Shown here: positions 1 to 7,390 of the stretch, in pieces
How the letters are laid out: each line of letters begins with the position of its first letter
Position numbering within the stretch: the stretch's first letter is position 1
NCBI GenBank assembly: GCA_045128835.1
Contig: JBGVRX010000026.1
Span: 1-64,000, forward strand
Origin: CALVUJ01 sp045128835
GTDB taxonomy: Bacteria; Bacillota_I; Bacilli_A; RFN20; DUOF01
Direction: 5' to 3'
DNA length: 64,000 nt
Made by a program: the position numbers and the translations under genes
The notes under the pieces: model-generated
Told to the model about the DNA's origin: nothing
Seen by the model: only the letters and a program-made list of their open reading frames with translations
Databases searched by the model: none

Positions 1-444
1 AGGAATTTTATTGATAAAGTAAATAAGTTTTTAGGAGATAATGAGTTTAGTATTAAATCAGTTCAATTTATGAAAACTAATTCTTTTAATAAAGAGTTTG
101 TAGAGAAATTTAGTGATCATAGAGCGTGTATTTGGTCTAGAAGGGAAAGTAGGACTCCCGTTAGAGTTTATTTTATTCCAATTCATACTAAATACTTTAC
201 GGCTTATTATGTTGTTCATGTTAATTTTAAAGATCATAATCATTTAGATGGTGGTTGCTCTACTGATGCAGTTTATAACAGACGTGTTAATGAAGCACAA
301 GCGTATGAGCAAATAATAAATGGGTTAAGTTACGATGAACTTGTTGAGTTTATTAAAGGTGCTAGAGAGAACTATGAATTAGTTATGAAACCAATAGTGA
401 GTAAGGTTGAATCTAGTAATAAAAAAAGAAATAATAAAAAATAA
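1..444 (+). CDS. Hypothetical protein, 5' end outside window
   Basis: The reading frame is open from the first base of the window to the TAA at 442-444, so this is the C-terminal 147 residues of a longer protein; the ATG at 70 is internal and has no ribosome binding site. The visible part is soluble, mixed alpha/beta, with a central stretch rich in aromatic residues and histidines (HTKYFTAYYVVHVNFKDHNH) and a very basic lysine/asparagine tail. I do not recognise a family. It lies 54 bp upstream of a zinc-ribbon membrane protein gene on the same strand. Confidence 0.6.
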   Translation, partial: RNFIDKVNKFLGDNEFSIKSVQFMKTNSFNKEFVEKFSDHRACIWSRRESRTPVRVYFIPIHTKYFTAYYVVHVNFKDHNHLDGGCSTDAVYNRRVNEAQAYEQIINGLSYDELVEFIKGARENYELVMKPIVSKVESSNKKRNNKK

Positions 445-498
445 ATGAATTTATGGAAAGTAAATTAAGATATTAATATAATTAATAAAGGTGATTAG

Positions 499-885
499 AT
501 GAGAAAGTGCTTGCATTGTAATGAGATTTGTGAAGATGATGTTAGTATTTGCCCTAAATGTGGCGCTTTAGTAGATTCTTATATCAGCAATAAAGAATAT
601 ACAAGTGTTTATCACGCTAGTCATAAGAAGAAAAAAATAAAACTGGGATTAATATTATGGTTTTTACTTGGGATTGTTTTGCCATATATTGGTTTTATTG
701 TTGCTTGGATTATGTTTGATGGAGAAAGAGAAAAGGCTAAAGCTGTTTTGTTAGGGGCGATAGTTTCTACTGTTATTACTACTTTCTTACCATATTTCCT
801 TGTGATTATGGGAGAGGAAGATAATTCAAGTAATAACAATAGTCAAAATTTAAAGAATTTAATAGAAGTTTATAAAAGTTTATAG
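499..885 (+). CDS. Zinc-ribbon, two-TM membrane protein
   Basis: This 128-residue protein begins with a zinc ribbon of four cysteines, C4-x2-C7 and C18-x2-C21 (CPKC), followed by a lysine-rich linker and two hydrophobic segments (about residues 49-71 and 80-104), then a polar Asn/Ser-rich tail. Short zinc-ribbon membrane proteins of this type are common in Bacillota and mostly uncharacterised. The start ATG at 499 follows a GGTGAT binding site. The stop codon ends at 885, 11 bp before the lepA ATG, so it is probably co-transcribed with lepA. No specific function can be assigned. Confidence 0.75.
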   Translation: MRKCLHCNEICEDDVSICPKCGALVDSYISNKEYTSVYHASHKKKKIKLGLILWFLLGIVLPYIGFIVAWIMFDGEREKAKAVLLGAIVSTVITTFLPYFLVIMGEEDNSSNNNSQNLKNLIEVYKSL

Positions 886-896
886 TGGGTGATAGA

Positions 897-2699
897 ATGG
901 ATAAAAGTAAAATTAGAAACTTTTCGATAATTGCACATATTGACCACGGTAAGTCTACTTTAGCAGATAGAATTATTGAGATGACAGGTGCAGTAGAGAA
1001 AAGAGAAATGAAGGAACAACTTCTTGATAATATGGATATTGAAAGAGAAAGAGGAATTACTATTAAATTAAATAGTGTTCAACTTGAATATAAAGCAAAA
1101 GATGGAGAAACTTATACTTTCCATTTGATAGACACACCAGGACATGTCGACTTTGCATATGAAGTATCTAGATCCCTAGCGGCATGTGAAGGAGCTTTAC
1201 TAGTTGTTGACGCTACTCAAGGTATACAAGCTCAAACTATTGCTAATGTGTATTTAGCTTTAGATAATGATTTAGAGATTGTTCCTGTAGTAAATAAGGT
1301 TGATTTGCCTAGCGCAGAACCTGATAGAGTTAAGCAAGAAATTGAAGATGTTATAGGTTTAGTTAGTGACCATGCGCCTTTAATTAGTGCTAAAACTGGT
1401 TTAGGAGTAGATGAGGTATTAGAAGCAATCGTTAAGTATATACCTGCGCCATCTGGAGATGATGAAGCGCCTTTGCAAGCTTTAATATTTGATTCTTATT
1501 ATGACTCTTATAGAGGAGTAATAATGCAAATTAGAGTTAAGGAAGGTTCTATTAAAGTTGGTGATAAGATTAGAATGATGTCTAATGGTGCCGAATATGA
1601 TGTGGTAGAATTAGGTGTTAGAACTCCAAAAGAAATGAAAAAAGATAAATTAGTTGCAGGTGAAGTAGGATGGGTAGGAGCATCTATTAAAATGGTTAAA
1701 GATGTTCATGTGGGAGATACATTAACTTCTGTAACTAATCCATGTAAAGAACCTTTGCCTGGTTATAGAGAAATGGTTCCAATGGTATATTCTGGTATTT
1801 ATCCAATTGATAATGCTAAATATAATGATTTAAAAGAAGCATTAGAGAAACTTAAACTAAACGATGATTCAATTGTTTTTGAACCAGAGACATCTCAAGC
1901 ATTGGGATTTGGATTTAGATCTGGTTTCTTAGGATTATTACACATGGATGTAAGTGAAGAGAGAATAGAAAGAGAATTTAATATTCCTCTTATTGCTACT
2001 GCTCCTTCAGTTATTTATCATGTATATTTAACGGATGGAACAATGATGGAGATTGATAATCCTAGTAAACTTCCAGATGTTCAAAGAATATCTAAAATTG
2101 AAGAGCCAGTTGTTAAAGTTAGTATTATGACTCCAAATGAATATGTAGGTCCTTTAATGGAGTTATGTCAAAAGAAAAGGGGAGTATATATTGATTTAAT
2201 ATATATTGACCATAATAGAATGCAACTTGTTTATGAGATTCCTTTAGCAGAAATAGTATTTGATTTCTTTGATAAATTAAAATCATCCACCAAAGGATAT
2301 GCTTCATTTGACTATGAACTTGTAGGCTATAGAGAAGCTAAGTTAGTTAAGATGGATATCTTAATTAATGGAGAAGGATTGGATGCTTTATCTATAATTG
2401 TTCATAAGGATTTTGCTTATAACAGAGGTAATTATATTTGTAGTAAATTAAAAGAAATTATTCCTCGTCAACAATTTGAAGTTCCTATTCAAGCTTGTAT
2501 TAATAATAAGGCTATTGCTAGAAGCACTTTAAAAGCTATGAGAAAAGATGTTTTAGCAAAATGTTATGGCGGAGATATTACTCGTAAAAAGAAACTTCTT
2601 GAAAAACAAAAAGAAGGTAAAAAGCGAATGAAAGCTGTAGGAAGTGTTGAAGTTCCTCAAGAAGCATTCATGGCTGTTTTATCAGTAGACGACGATTAG
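897..2699 (+). CDS. lepA: Elongation factor 4 (LepA) GTPase
   Basis: LepA is a ribosome-associated translational GTPase that back-translocates or remodels stalled ribosomes. The 600-residue protein is full length. The G1 motif (AHIDHGKST) is at the N-terminus, followed by the effector region RERGITIK, G3 DTPGH, G4 NKVD and G5 SAK, then EF-G-like domains II, III and V and the LepA-specific C-terminal domain. I place the start at the ATG at 897 (MDKSKIRNFSI), which matches the usual LepA N-terminus; an in-frame GTG at 885 would add four residues and overlaps the likely ribosome binding site GGGTGAT. lepA heads the same block as in Bacillus subtilis (lepA-hemW-hrcA-grpE-dnaK-dnaJ), here with four extra small genes before hemW. 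A terminator follows directly. Confidence 0.97.
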   Translation: MDKSKIRNFSIIAHIDHGKSTLADRIIEMTGAVEKREMKEQLLDNMDIERERGITIKLNSVQLEYKAKDGETYTFHLIDTPGHVDFAYEVSRSLAACEGALLVVDATQGIQAQTIANVYLALDNDLEIVPVVNKVDLPSAEPDRVKQEIEDVIGLVSDHAPLISAKTGLGVDEVLEAIVKYIPAPSGDDEAPLQALIFDSYYDSYRGVIMQIRVKEGSIKVGDKIRMMSNGAEYDVVELGVRTPKEMKKDKLVAGEVGWVGASIKMVKDVHVGDTLTSVTNPCKEPLPGYREMVPMVYSGIYPIDNAKYNDLKEALEKLKLNDDSIVFEPETSQALGFGFRSGFLGLLHMDVSEERIEREFNIPLIATAPSVIYHVYLTDGTMMEIDNPSKLPDVQRISKIEEPVVKVSIMTPNEYVGPLMELCQKKRGVYIDLIYIDHNRMQLVYEIPLAEIVFDFFDKLKSSTKGYASFDYELVGYREAKLVKMDILINGEGLDALSIIVHKDFAYNRGNYICSKLKEIIPRQQFEVPIQACINNKAIARSTLKAMRKDVLAKCYGGDITRKKKLLEKQKEGKKRMKAVGSVEVPQEAFMAVLSVDDD

Positions 2700-2705
2700 G
2701 GTTTT

Positions 2706-2736
2706 AAAAAGTTCTTGTTAATCAGGAACTTTTTTT
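2706..2736 (+). terminator. Rho-independent terminator of lepA
   Basis: A 9-bp stem AAAAAGTTC / GAACTTTTT (2706-2714 with 2726-2734) with an 11-nt loop runs into a T tract, seven bases after the lepA stop codon. Confidence 0.85.
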
Positions 2737-2743
2737 GTATAAT
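2715..2743 (+). promoter_or_regulatory. SigA-type promoter inside the lepA terminator
   Basis: TTGTTA (2715-2720), a 17-bp spacer and TATAAT (2738-2743) form a good vegetative promoter whose -35 box lies in the loop of the lepA terminator and whose spacer includes its 3' arm. It would start transcription near 2750, just ahead of the gene at 2767. Confidence 0.6.
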
Positions 2744-2766
2744 GGCGCTAGAAAGAAGGTCAACTT

Positions 2767-3225
2767 ATGGGTGTTATGGGTGTTGTAGCAGACAATATGA
2801 AATTAGGTCTGTATACAGTTTTCTTTTCTGGGGATGAGTCTATTTTGGCTTATACTAAAGGTAAAAGCATTTATCTTAATGAACGTATAGGTGAAGAGAT
2901 AGAGGTCGTTAATAAACATGAAGTTTTACATCATTATGAAAATAGTGAGTGTTTTAAAAAGATAAAATTTCAATTTTTGAATTCTTTGTCAGAGGATGAA
3001 CTAGGGCAATTAAGAAATGAATATATGTTGAAGTATTATGGTTTATATTCTAAAGAAGAAGTAGAAAAAGGAATAATTGATACAGAGATTGCTATTGATT
3101 TAATTATTGGTAATTCTTCTATTAAGTTTGATCCTGATGATATAGTTAATAATGCTTATGATAAGATAATAAGCAGTTCTAGAATAAACAAGATTGATAA
3201 AAGATATAATTCATTAAAAAGATAA
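2767..3225 (+). CDS. Hypothetical protein with HExxH motif
   Basis: This 152-residue protein carries H51-E52-V-L-H55-H56, the HExxH pattern of zinc-dependent peptidases, preceded by a short beta-rich region and followed by an acidic helical C-terminal half with an E/D-rich segment (DTEIAIDLI) that could supply a third ligand. There is no signal peptide, so it would act in the cytoplasm. The arrangement (small protein, early HExxH) recalls ImmA/IrrE-like and other minigluzincin peptidases, but I see no closer family signature. The start at 2767 has an AAGG binding site 7 bp upstream. It is transcribed from its own promoter in the lepA terminator. Confidence 0.6.
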   Translation: MGVMGVVADNMKLGLYTVFFSGDESILAYTKGKSIYLNERIGEEIEVVNKHEVLHHYENSECFKKIKFQFLNSLSEDELGQLRNEYMLKYYGLYSKEEVEKGIIDTEIAIDLIIGNSSIKFDPDDIVNNAYDKIISSSRINKIDKRYNSLKR

Positions 3226-3289
3226 GAAAAAACAAGTATCTTTTTAATAATATGTTATATTTATTATATAAATTATTAGGAGGATGTTT

Positions 3290-3799
3290 ATGAAAGATTC
3301 TTTTTTAAAGAAGGTTGTTATGGTAGTGTGTAGTTCATTAGCATTAATTGGGATTTTACTTATAAAAGTTAGTGCGACTAATACTTTAGTTATTGGAGAA
3401 GACTTTGAAAGAGTGACAAATGCAGGAAGTTCGGGATATTTTACTTTTATAAAGGATGCTGCAGCGGATAAATCTTTTGTTTTTGCAAGAATATTTATGA
3501 TAGTAGGATTTATTATAGTTCTTGCTTGTGTTCTTTATTTTATTGGCTTATTGGTTTTAGAATTAATGAATAAAAAAGAGATTATTATTAAACTTGATTT
3601 AGTTACTAAAATAATGCAAGGAGTTTTATTTGCTGGAGTAATTCTTGTGTTATGTGCTGGATTTGATAAGAAAGTTCTTGATCCATTTGAAGGAATGGCT
3701 GTTGAGACACTATCAATTACATTGTTTGGGGTCCCTGCGTTAATTGCTTTAGCAAGTGGTGCTAGTACAATTGCTTGTCAATATTTGATGAAAGAGTAA
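3290..3799 (+). CDS. Hypothetical multi-pass membrane protein
   Basis: A 169-residue protein with four hydrophobic segments: an N-terminal one (about residues 8-28, signal-anchor-like), then a ~35-residue polar segment (TNTLVIGEDFERV...), and three further membrane helices. The topology places the polar segment outside the cell if the N-terminus is inside. I do not recognise the family. The start at 3290 is preferred over the ATG at 3284, because the TTAGGAGG at 3276-3283 abuts 3284 but sits 6 bp from 3290. A terminator overlaps the stop codon, making this a short transcription unit. Confidence 0.65.
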   Translation: MKDSFLKKVVMVVCSSLALIGILLIKVSATNTLVIGEDFERVTNAGSSGYFTFIKDAAADKSFVFARIFMIVGFIIVLACVLYFIGLLVLELMNKKEIIIKLDLVTKIMQGVLFAGVILVLCAGFDKKVLDPFEGMAVETLSITLFGVPALIALASGASTIACQYLMKE

Positions 3800-3818
3800 T
3801 GTTAGATTGCTCTTTTTC
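3791..3818 (+). terminator. Rho-independent terminator overlapping a stop codon
   Basis: The stem AAAGAG(TAAT) pairs with ATTGCTCTTT (3791-3815) and is followed by a T-rich tract; the 5' arm contains the last codons of the membrane protein gene. Confidence 0.7.
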
Positions 3819-3876
3819 TTTTCTAAATGTTTCAAATAAATAAATATTTACTTATAATAATAGAGAGGTGTATATT

Positions 3877-4032
3877 ATGGAATTTTTAGTTATTGTTTTA
3901 ATAATGGGTATAGTAGCTTTAGTGGTTATGTATTTAAAGAAAGTTTTACATATAACTGAGGAAGAAGAAAAACTTAGTGAAAAGAACGATTATTTAGAAA
4001 GAAGAATAAAAAAGGATGAAGATGATAAGTAG
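3877..4032 (+). CDS. Small single-TM protein, 51 aa
   Basis: This short gene encodes 51 residues: one N-terminal hydrophobic helix (MEFLVIVLIMGIVALVVMYL) followed by a charged, probably helical tail (EEEEKLSEKNDYLERRIKKD). A GAGAGGTG binding site sits 7 bp before the ATG. Its 3' end overlaps the start of hemW by 11 bp, which implies translational coupling and supports it being real. The layout (one membrane helix plus a short charged coil) is typical of small membrane-anchored scaffold or regulatory peptides; no function can be named. Confidence 0.6.
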   Translation: MEFLVIVLIMGIVALVVMYLKKVLHITEEEEKLSEKNDYLERRIKKDEDDK

Positions 4033-5119
4033 TTTATATGTTCACATTCCTTTTTGTAATCATATTTGTAGTTATTGCGACTTTTGTAAAATGTTTTATG
4101 ATGATAAAATCTGCGATAAGTATATAGATGTATTGTTAGATGAGTTATCTAAACTTAATATAAGTCATAAACTTAAAACTATATATATAGGTGGAGGAAC
4201 TCCATCGTCTTTAACTGTTAATCAATTAGAAAGAATTTTATCTAATTTGTATGGGTATTTAGATGCTGAGTATGAATTTACTGTAGAAGTTAATCCGGAT
4301 AGTCTAGATGAAAATAAAGTTAAAGTTTTTTCTAAATATGGAGTTAATCGCGTAAGTATTGGAGTTCAGACTTTTAATGGCGATATTTTAAAGTTTTTAA
4401 ATAGGAATCATTCTTATGAAGATGTAAAAAGATGTGTTGATATTCTTAATAAGTATAATATTACTAATTATTCTTTTGATTTTATTTATGGTATAAAAGG
4501 TCAAAGTTTTCAAATTTTAGATGAAGATTTAAAAAAAGCTATTGAATTAGGGCCTAAACATCTTTCTTTCTATAGTTTGATATTAGAGGATAATACTTTA
4601 TTAAAGATTAATAAATATAAAGAAGAAGATGAGGATGAGGTTAGAAACCAATATGATTTTGTTTATTCTAAACTTAAAGAAAATGGCTATTATAGGTATG
4701 AAGTAAGTAATTTTTCTTTAGAAGGGTATGAAAGTAAACATAATTTAGTGTATTGGAATAATGAGGAGTATTATGCGATTGGAGTAGCTTCTTCAAGTTA
4801 TATAGACGGAGTTAGGTATACGACAAACAGAAATATAAGCAAATATATTCAAGGTGATATTAATAAGGAAAGTTATGAAGTAGAGAAAGAAAAAGAATAT
4901 ATAATGCTTAAACTTAGATTGGATAAAGGAATTAATTTAAATGAATATAAGTCTATATTTTATGATGATTTTTTGCTAAAATATAGAAGTGTGGTTGAGG
5001 AATTATTAGAAAAAGAATTAGTAGAAATAAAAAATGATAATTTTAAAACGACATATGAAGGTATGATGTTATTAGACACTATACTAGTTAAATTAATGTG
5101 GGGAGATGAAAATCAATGA
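4022..5119 (+). CDS. hemW: HemW-type radical SAM heme chaperone
   Basis: HemW (formerly HemN2/YqeR) is a radical SAM family protein that binds heme and is thought to deliver it; it is distinct from true coproporphyrinogen dehydrogenase HemN. The 365-residue protein has the cluster-binding motif C12-x3-C16-x2-C19 followed by D-F (HemW has F where HemN has C), the SAM-binding stretch YIGGGTPSSL, and NRVSIGVQTFN. The start ATG at 4022 has AAGG at the right distance, whereas the ATG at 4016 is too close to it. hemW between lepA and hrcA is the conserved Bacilli arrangement. Its TGA overlaps the next ATG by 4 bp. Confidence 0.93.
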   Translation: MISSLYVHIPFCNHICSYCDFCKMFYDDKICDKYIDVLLDELSKLNISHKLKTIYIGGGTPSSLTVNQLERILSNLYGYLDAEYEFTVEVNPDSLDENKVKVFSKYGVNRVSIGVQTFNGDILKFLNRNHSYEDVKRCVDILNKYNITNYSFDFIYGIKGQSFQILDEDLKKAIELGPKHLSFYSLILEDNTLLKINKYKEEDEDEVRNQYDFVYSKLKENGYYRYEVSNFSLEGYESKHNLVYWNNEEYYAIGVASSSYIDGVRYTTNRNISKYIQGDINKESYEVEKEKEYIMLKLRLDKGINLNEYKSIFYDDFLLKYRSVVEELLEKELVEIKNDNFKTTYEGMMLLDTILVKLMWGDENQ

Positions 5120-5586
5120 ATATAATGTTGCATGAAAAAAGATTCTTGGCTACTTTAATTGATGCTGGAATTGGTGCGGTTCTTGCTTTTATATTAAGTT
5201 TAGTTTTAAATCTAATGTTTAATATAGAATTCATGAATTTTGACTATTACTATTTGTTTATGTTTGTTATAACAATGTTCTTGTATCAATTTATAAATTT
5301 ATTAGTTTTAAAGAATCAGACTATTGGTTTAGGGTTAATGTCGTTAAAGGTATTATCTAGAGATTGGGAAAGGGTTTCTATAAAGCAAAACATTTTAAGA
5401 TCTTTATCAATTTCTATTCCTATCTTATTTATAATTAATGTTTTATATATGTTTGTATACAAAACTAAATCGATAACTTTATTTGATGATATTAGTGAAA
5501 CAATGGTTGTAAATACAGGTAGTAACTATCATGTAAATGAAACAAAGATGATAGATAAGATTACTAAACACAATAAAACTAACTAG
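5116..5586 (+). CDS. RDD family membrane protein
   Basis: This 156-residue membrane protein matches the RDD family: a charged N-terminus with RFLATLIDAGI (the R...D signature), three hydrophobic segments, and TIGLGLMSLKVLSRDW in the position of the family's TxGKxLxGLRVVD motif. RDD proteins are mostly uncharacterised; a few are linked to Na+/H+ transport or compatible solutes. Translation is coupled to hemW by an ATGA overlap. A terminator follows immediately, which separates it from the hrcA operon. Confidence 0.75.
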   Translation: MNIMLHEKRFLATLIDAGIGAVLAFILSLVLNLMFNIEFMNFDYYYLFMFVITMFLYQFINLLVLKNQTIGLGLMSLKVLSRDWERVSIKQNILRSLSISIPILFIINVLYMFVYKTKSITLFDDISETMVVNTGSNYHVNETKMIDKITKHNKTN

Positions 5587-5611
5587 AGAGACAGTGCGGC
5601 TGTCTTTTTTT
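5587..5611 (+). terminator. Rho-independent terminator
   Basis: AGACAG (5589-5594), loop TGCGG and CTGTCT (5600-5605) followed by six Ts, immediately after the stop codon of the RDD protein gene. Confidence 0.9.
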
Positions 5612-5630
5612 ATTTTAAAAAAAATATAAA

Positions 5631-5657
5631 TTAGCAATTATTTGTTGACAGTGCTAA
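5631..5657 (+). promoter_or_regulatory. CIRCE operator 1 (HrcA site)
   Basis: TTAGCAATT-N9-CAGTGCTAA matches the CIRCE inverted repeat (TTAGCACTC-N9-GAGTGCTAA) in 14 of 18 arm positions. The -35 box of the hrcA promoter lies within it, so HrcA bound here would block RNA polymerase. Confidence 0.85.
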
Positions 5658-5672
5658 AAAAACGAGTATACT
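5645..5672 (+). promoter_or_regulatory. SigA promoter of the hrcA-grpE-dnaK operon
   Basis: TTGACA (5645-5650), a 16-bp spacer and TATACT (5667-5672); an overlapping TATAAT lies at 5672-5677. It is bracketed by two CIRCE operators. Confidence 0.85.
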
Positions 5673-5676
5673 ATAA

Positions 5677-5703
5677 TTAGCAACCAAAATAGAAGAGTGC
5701 TAA
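5677..5703 (+). promoter_or_regulatory. CIRCE operator 2 (HrcA site)
   Basis: TTAGCAACC-N9-GAGTGCTAA: the right arm is perfect CIRCE consensus and the left arm agrees in 7 of 9 positions. It covers the transcription start region just ahead of hrcA, giving autoregulation by HrcA. Confidence 0.9.
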
Positions 5704-5715
5704 AGGGGTGATATA

Positions 5716-6750
5716 TTGGAACATCTTAGTAGAAAAGATTTAATTCTAAAGTATATTGTCGAGTTGTTTGTTAAGACAGCTCAACCTGTTGGATCTAACT
5801 ATCTTATTGAAAAATATAACTTGAGATATTCAAGTGCTACTATAAGAAACGATATGATGGAACTTGAAAATATGGGGTTGCTTGAAAAAACACATACATC
5901 AAGTGGAAGAGTGCCAAGTGCGAAAGGATATAGATATTACATTGATCATTTAAGAGATGATGACTTAAATGAAGAAAATTTGTATAGATTAAAAAAAATA
6001 TTAAATGATAAATCAAATCAAGTTGGAGATGTACTTAGACATAGTTGTGCGATTCTTAGCGAAATGACTTCACTTACTTCAATTATGTTAGGTCCAGATG
6101 AACTTGGAGAAACATTAGCAAAGATTCAACTTATTCCTATTAATAATAACAGTGCAGTTTGTGTTTTTATTACTAGTAATGGTCATGTTGAACATAAAAC
6201 ATTTAATATTCCAAGTGGCGTAAATGCTGATGATGTAGAGAAATGTGTTGAGATATTAAATGAGCGTTTAAAGGGTACTCCTTTATATGCGATAGTAGAA
6301 AAGATGATAGCTTTAAAACCAGTATTATCATTGCACATTGAAAAATATGAAGTATTAATTAATGCTTTCGTTAATATGTTTAATAGTATGAATGATTCAA
6401 ATAAAGTTAACGCTTGGGGGACTTCAAATTTATTTGAACAACCTGAGTATGCTAATAATATTGATAAATTAAAGAAGATGGTTAAACTTATTGAAAGTAA
6501 CAATGTATGGAAGTTTATTGTAAATAGCGATGATAATAAGAAAATTAATGTTCAAATAGGAGTTAATAATGAACTAGAAGACATTAGCGTTGTAAGTATG
6601 GATGTTAATGTTAAAGGACACGAAGGTGCTAAAATTGCTCTTGTAGGTCCAACTCGTATGGACTATGCAAAAGTAATTGGGGCAATGGAATTCTTAGTAG
6701 AGCAATTAAATTTAACATTTGGTGAAGAAGAGGAGGATAGCAATGGATAA
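5716..6750 (+). CDS. hrcA: Heat-inducible transcription repressor HrcA
   Basis: HrcA binds CIRCE operators and represses the class I heat-shock genes, its activity depending on GroEL. The 344-residue protein has the N-terminal winged helix (QPVGSNYLIEKY, YSSATIRNDMMELENMGLL), the hallmark HTSSGRVPSAKGYRYYIDHL, and the C-terminal GAF-like dimerisation domain ending in a conserved VxGPTRMDYAKVIGAMEFL. The start is TTG at 5716, chosen because AAAGGGGTGAT lies at the right distance and the protein then begins like other HrcA proteins (MEHLSRKDLILKYIVE). Two CIRCE sites upstream show autoregulation. The 3' end overlaps grpE by 8 bp. Confidence 0.97.
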   Translation: MEHLSRKDLILKYIVELFVKTAQPVGSNYLIEKYNLRYSSATIRNDMMELENMGLLEKTHTSSGRVPSAKGYRYYIDHLRDDDLNEENLYRLKKILNDKSNQVGDVLRHSCAILSEMTSLTSIMLGPDELGETLAKIQLIPINNNSAVCVFITSNGHVEHKTFNIPSGVNADDVEKCVEILNERLKGTPLYAIVEKMIALKPVLSLHIEKYEVLINAFVNMFNSMNDSNKVNAWGTSNLFEQPEYANNIDKLKKMVKLIESNNVWKFIVNSDDNKKINVQIGVNNELEDISVVSMDVNVKGHEGAKIALVGPTRMDYAKVIGAMEFLVEQLNLTFGEEEEDSNG

Positions 6751-7387
6751 TAACGAAAACGTAGATTATTCAGAAGTTGAAGAAGAGATAAAAGAAAAAA
6801 AGAAAAAAGAAAAGAAAATGTCTAAAGAAGAAAAAAGAATCAGTGAGTTAGAGGAACAAGTTGCTACATTAAATGAAAAGTACTTGTATGCATTAGCTCA
6901 AATGAAAGATCTTCATAAGACATATGAGAAAGAAAATGCAATATCTGTTAAGTATGTTACTCATGATTTGATGTTAGAATTACTACCAATTATTGATGTA
7001 TTCTCAATGGTTCTAGATAATCCTAATATTCCTAGTGAAGTAAGTGCTTATTTTAAAGGATTTGAATTAGTATTTAATCAATTTAAGGACTTAATGGAAA
7101 GACATAAAGTTAGTGAGATTAATTGTAAGATAGGAGATATATTTGATTATAATATTCATAACGGGGTAGAAATGATAGAAACAGAAAATGAAGAAGAAAA
7201 TAATCAAATTTGTGCAATTTTACAGAAAGGGTATAAAATTGGGGACAAGGTTTTAAGACCTGTATCTGTAAAAGTATATAGCTACGCGAGCAAAGAAGTT
7301 GAAGAAGAAGTAAAAGAAGAAAATATTGAACAAGAAGAAAATCTTGAAGCCACAAGTGAAAATAGCGAAGAAGATAAGGGGGAATAA
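6743..7387 (+). CDS. grpE: Nucleotide exchange factor GrpE
   Basis: GrpE releases ADP from DnaK. The 214-residue protein has an acidic/lysine-rich N-terminal tail, a long coiled coil (about residues 25-65, ISELEEQVATLNEKYLYALA), and the C-terminal beta domain with GDIFDYNIHNGVEMIE and the final QKGYKIGDKVLRPVSVKVY, the standard GrpE signature. The C-terminus carries an unusual Glu/Asn-rich extension of about 35 residues. The ATG at 6743 has AGGAGG 7 bp upstream and sits within the end of hrcA, so the two are translationally coupled. Confidence 0.95.
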   Translation: MDNNENVDYSEVEEEIKEKKKKEKKMSKEEKRISELEEQVATLNEKYLYALAQMKDLHKTYEKENAISVKYVTHDLMLELLPIIDVFSMVLDNPNIPSEVSAYFKGFELVFNQFKDLMERHKVSEINCKIGDIFDYNIHNGVEMIETENEEENNQICAILQKGYKIGDKVLRPVSVKVYSYASKEVEEEVKEENIEQEENLEATSENSEEDKGE

Positions 7388-7390
7388 ACT

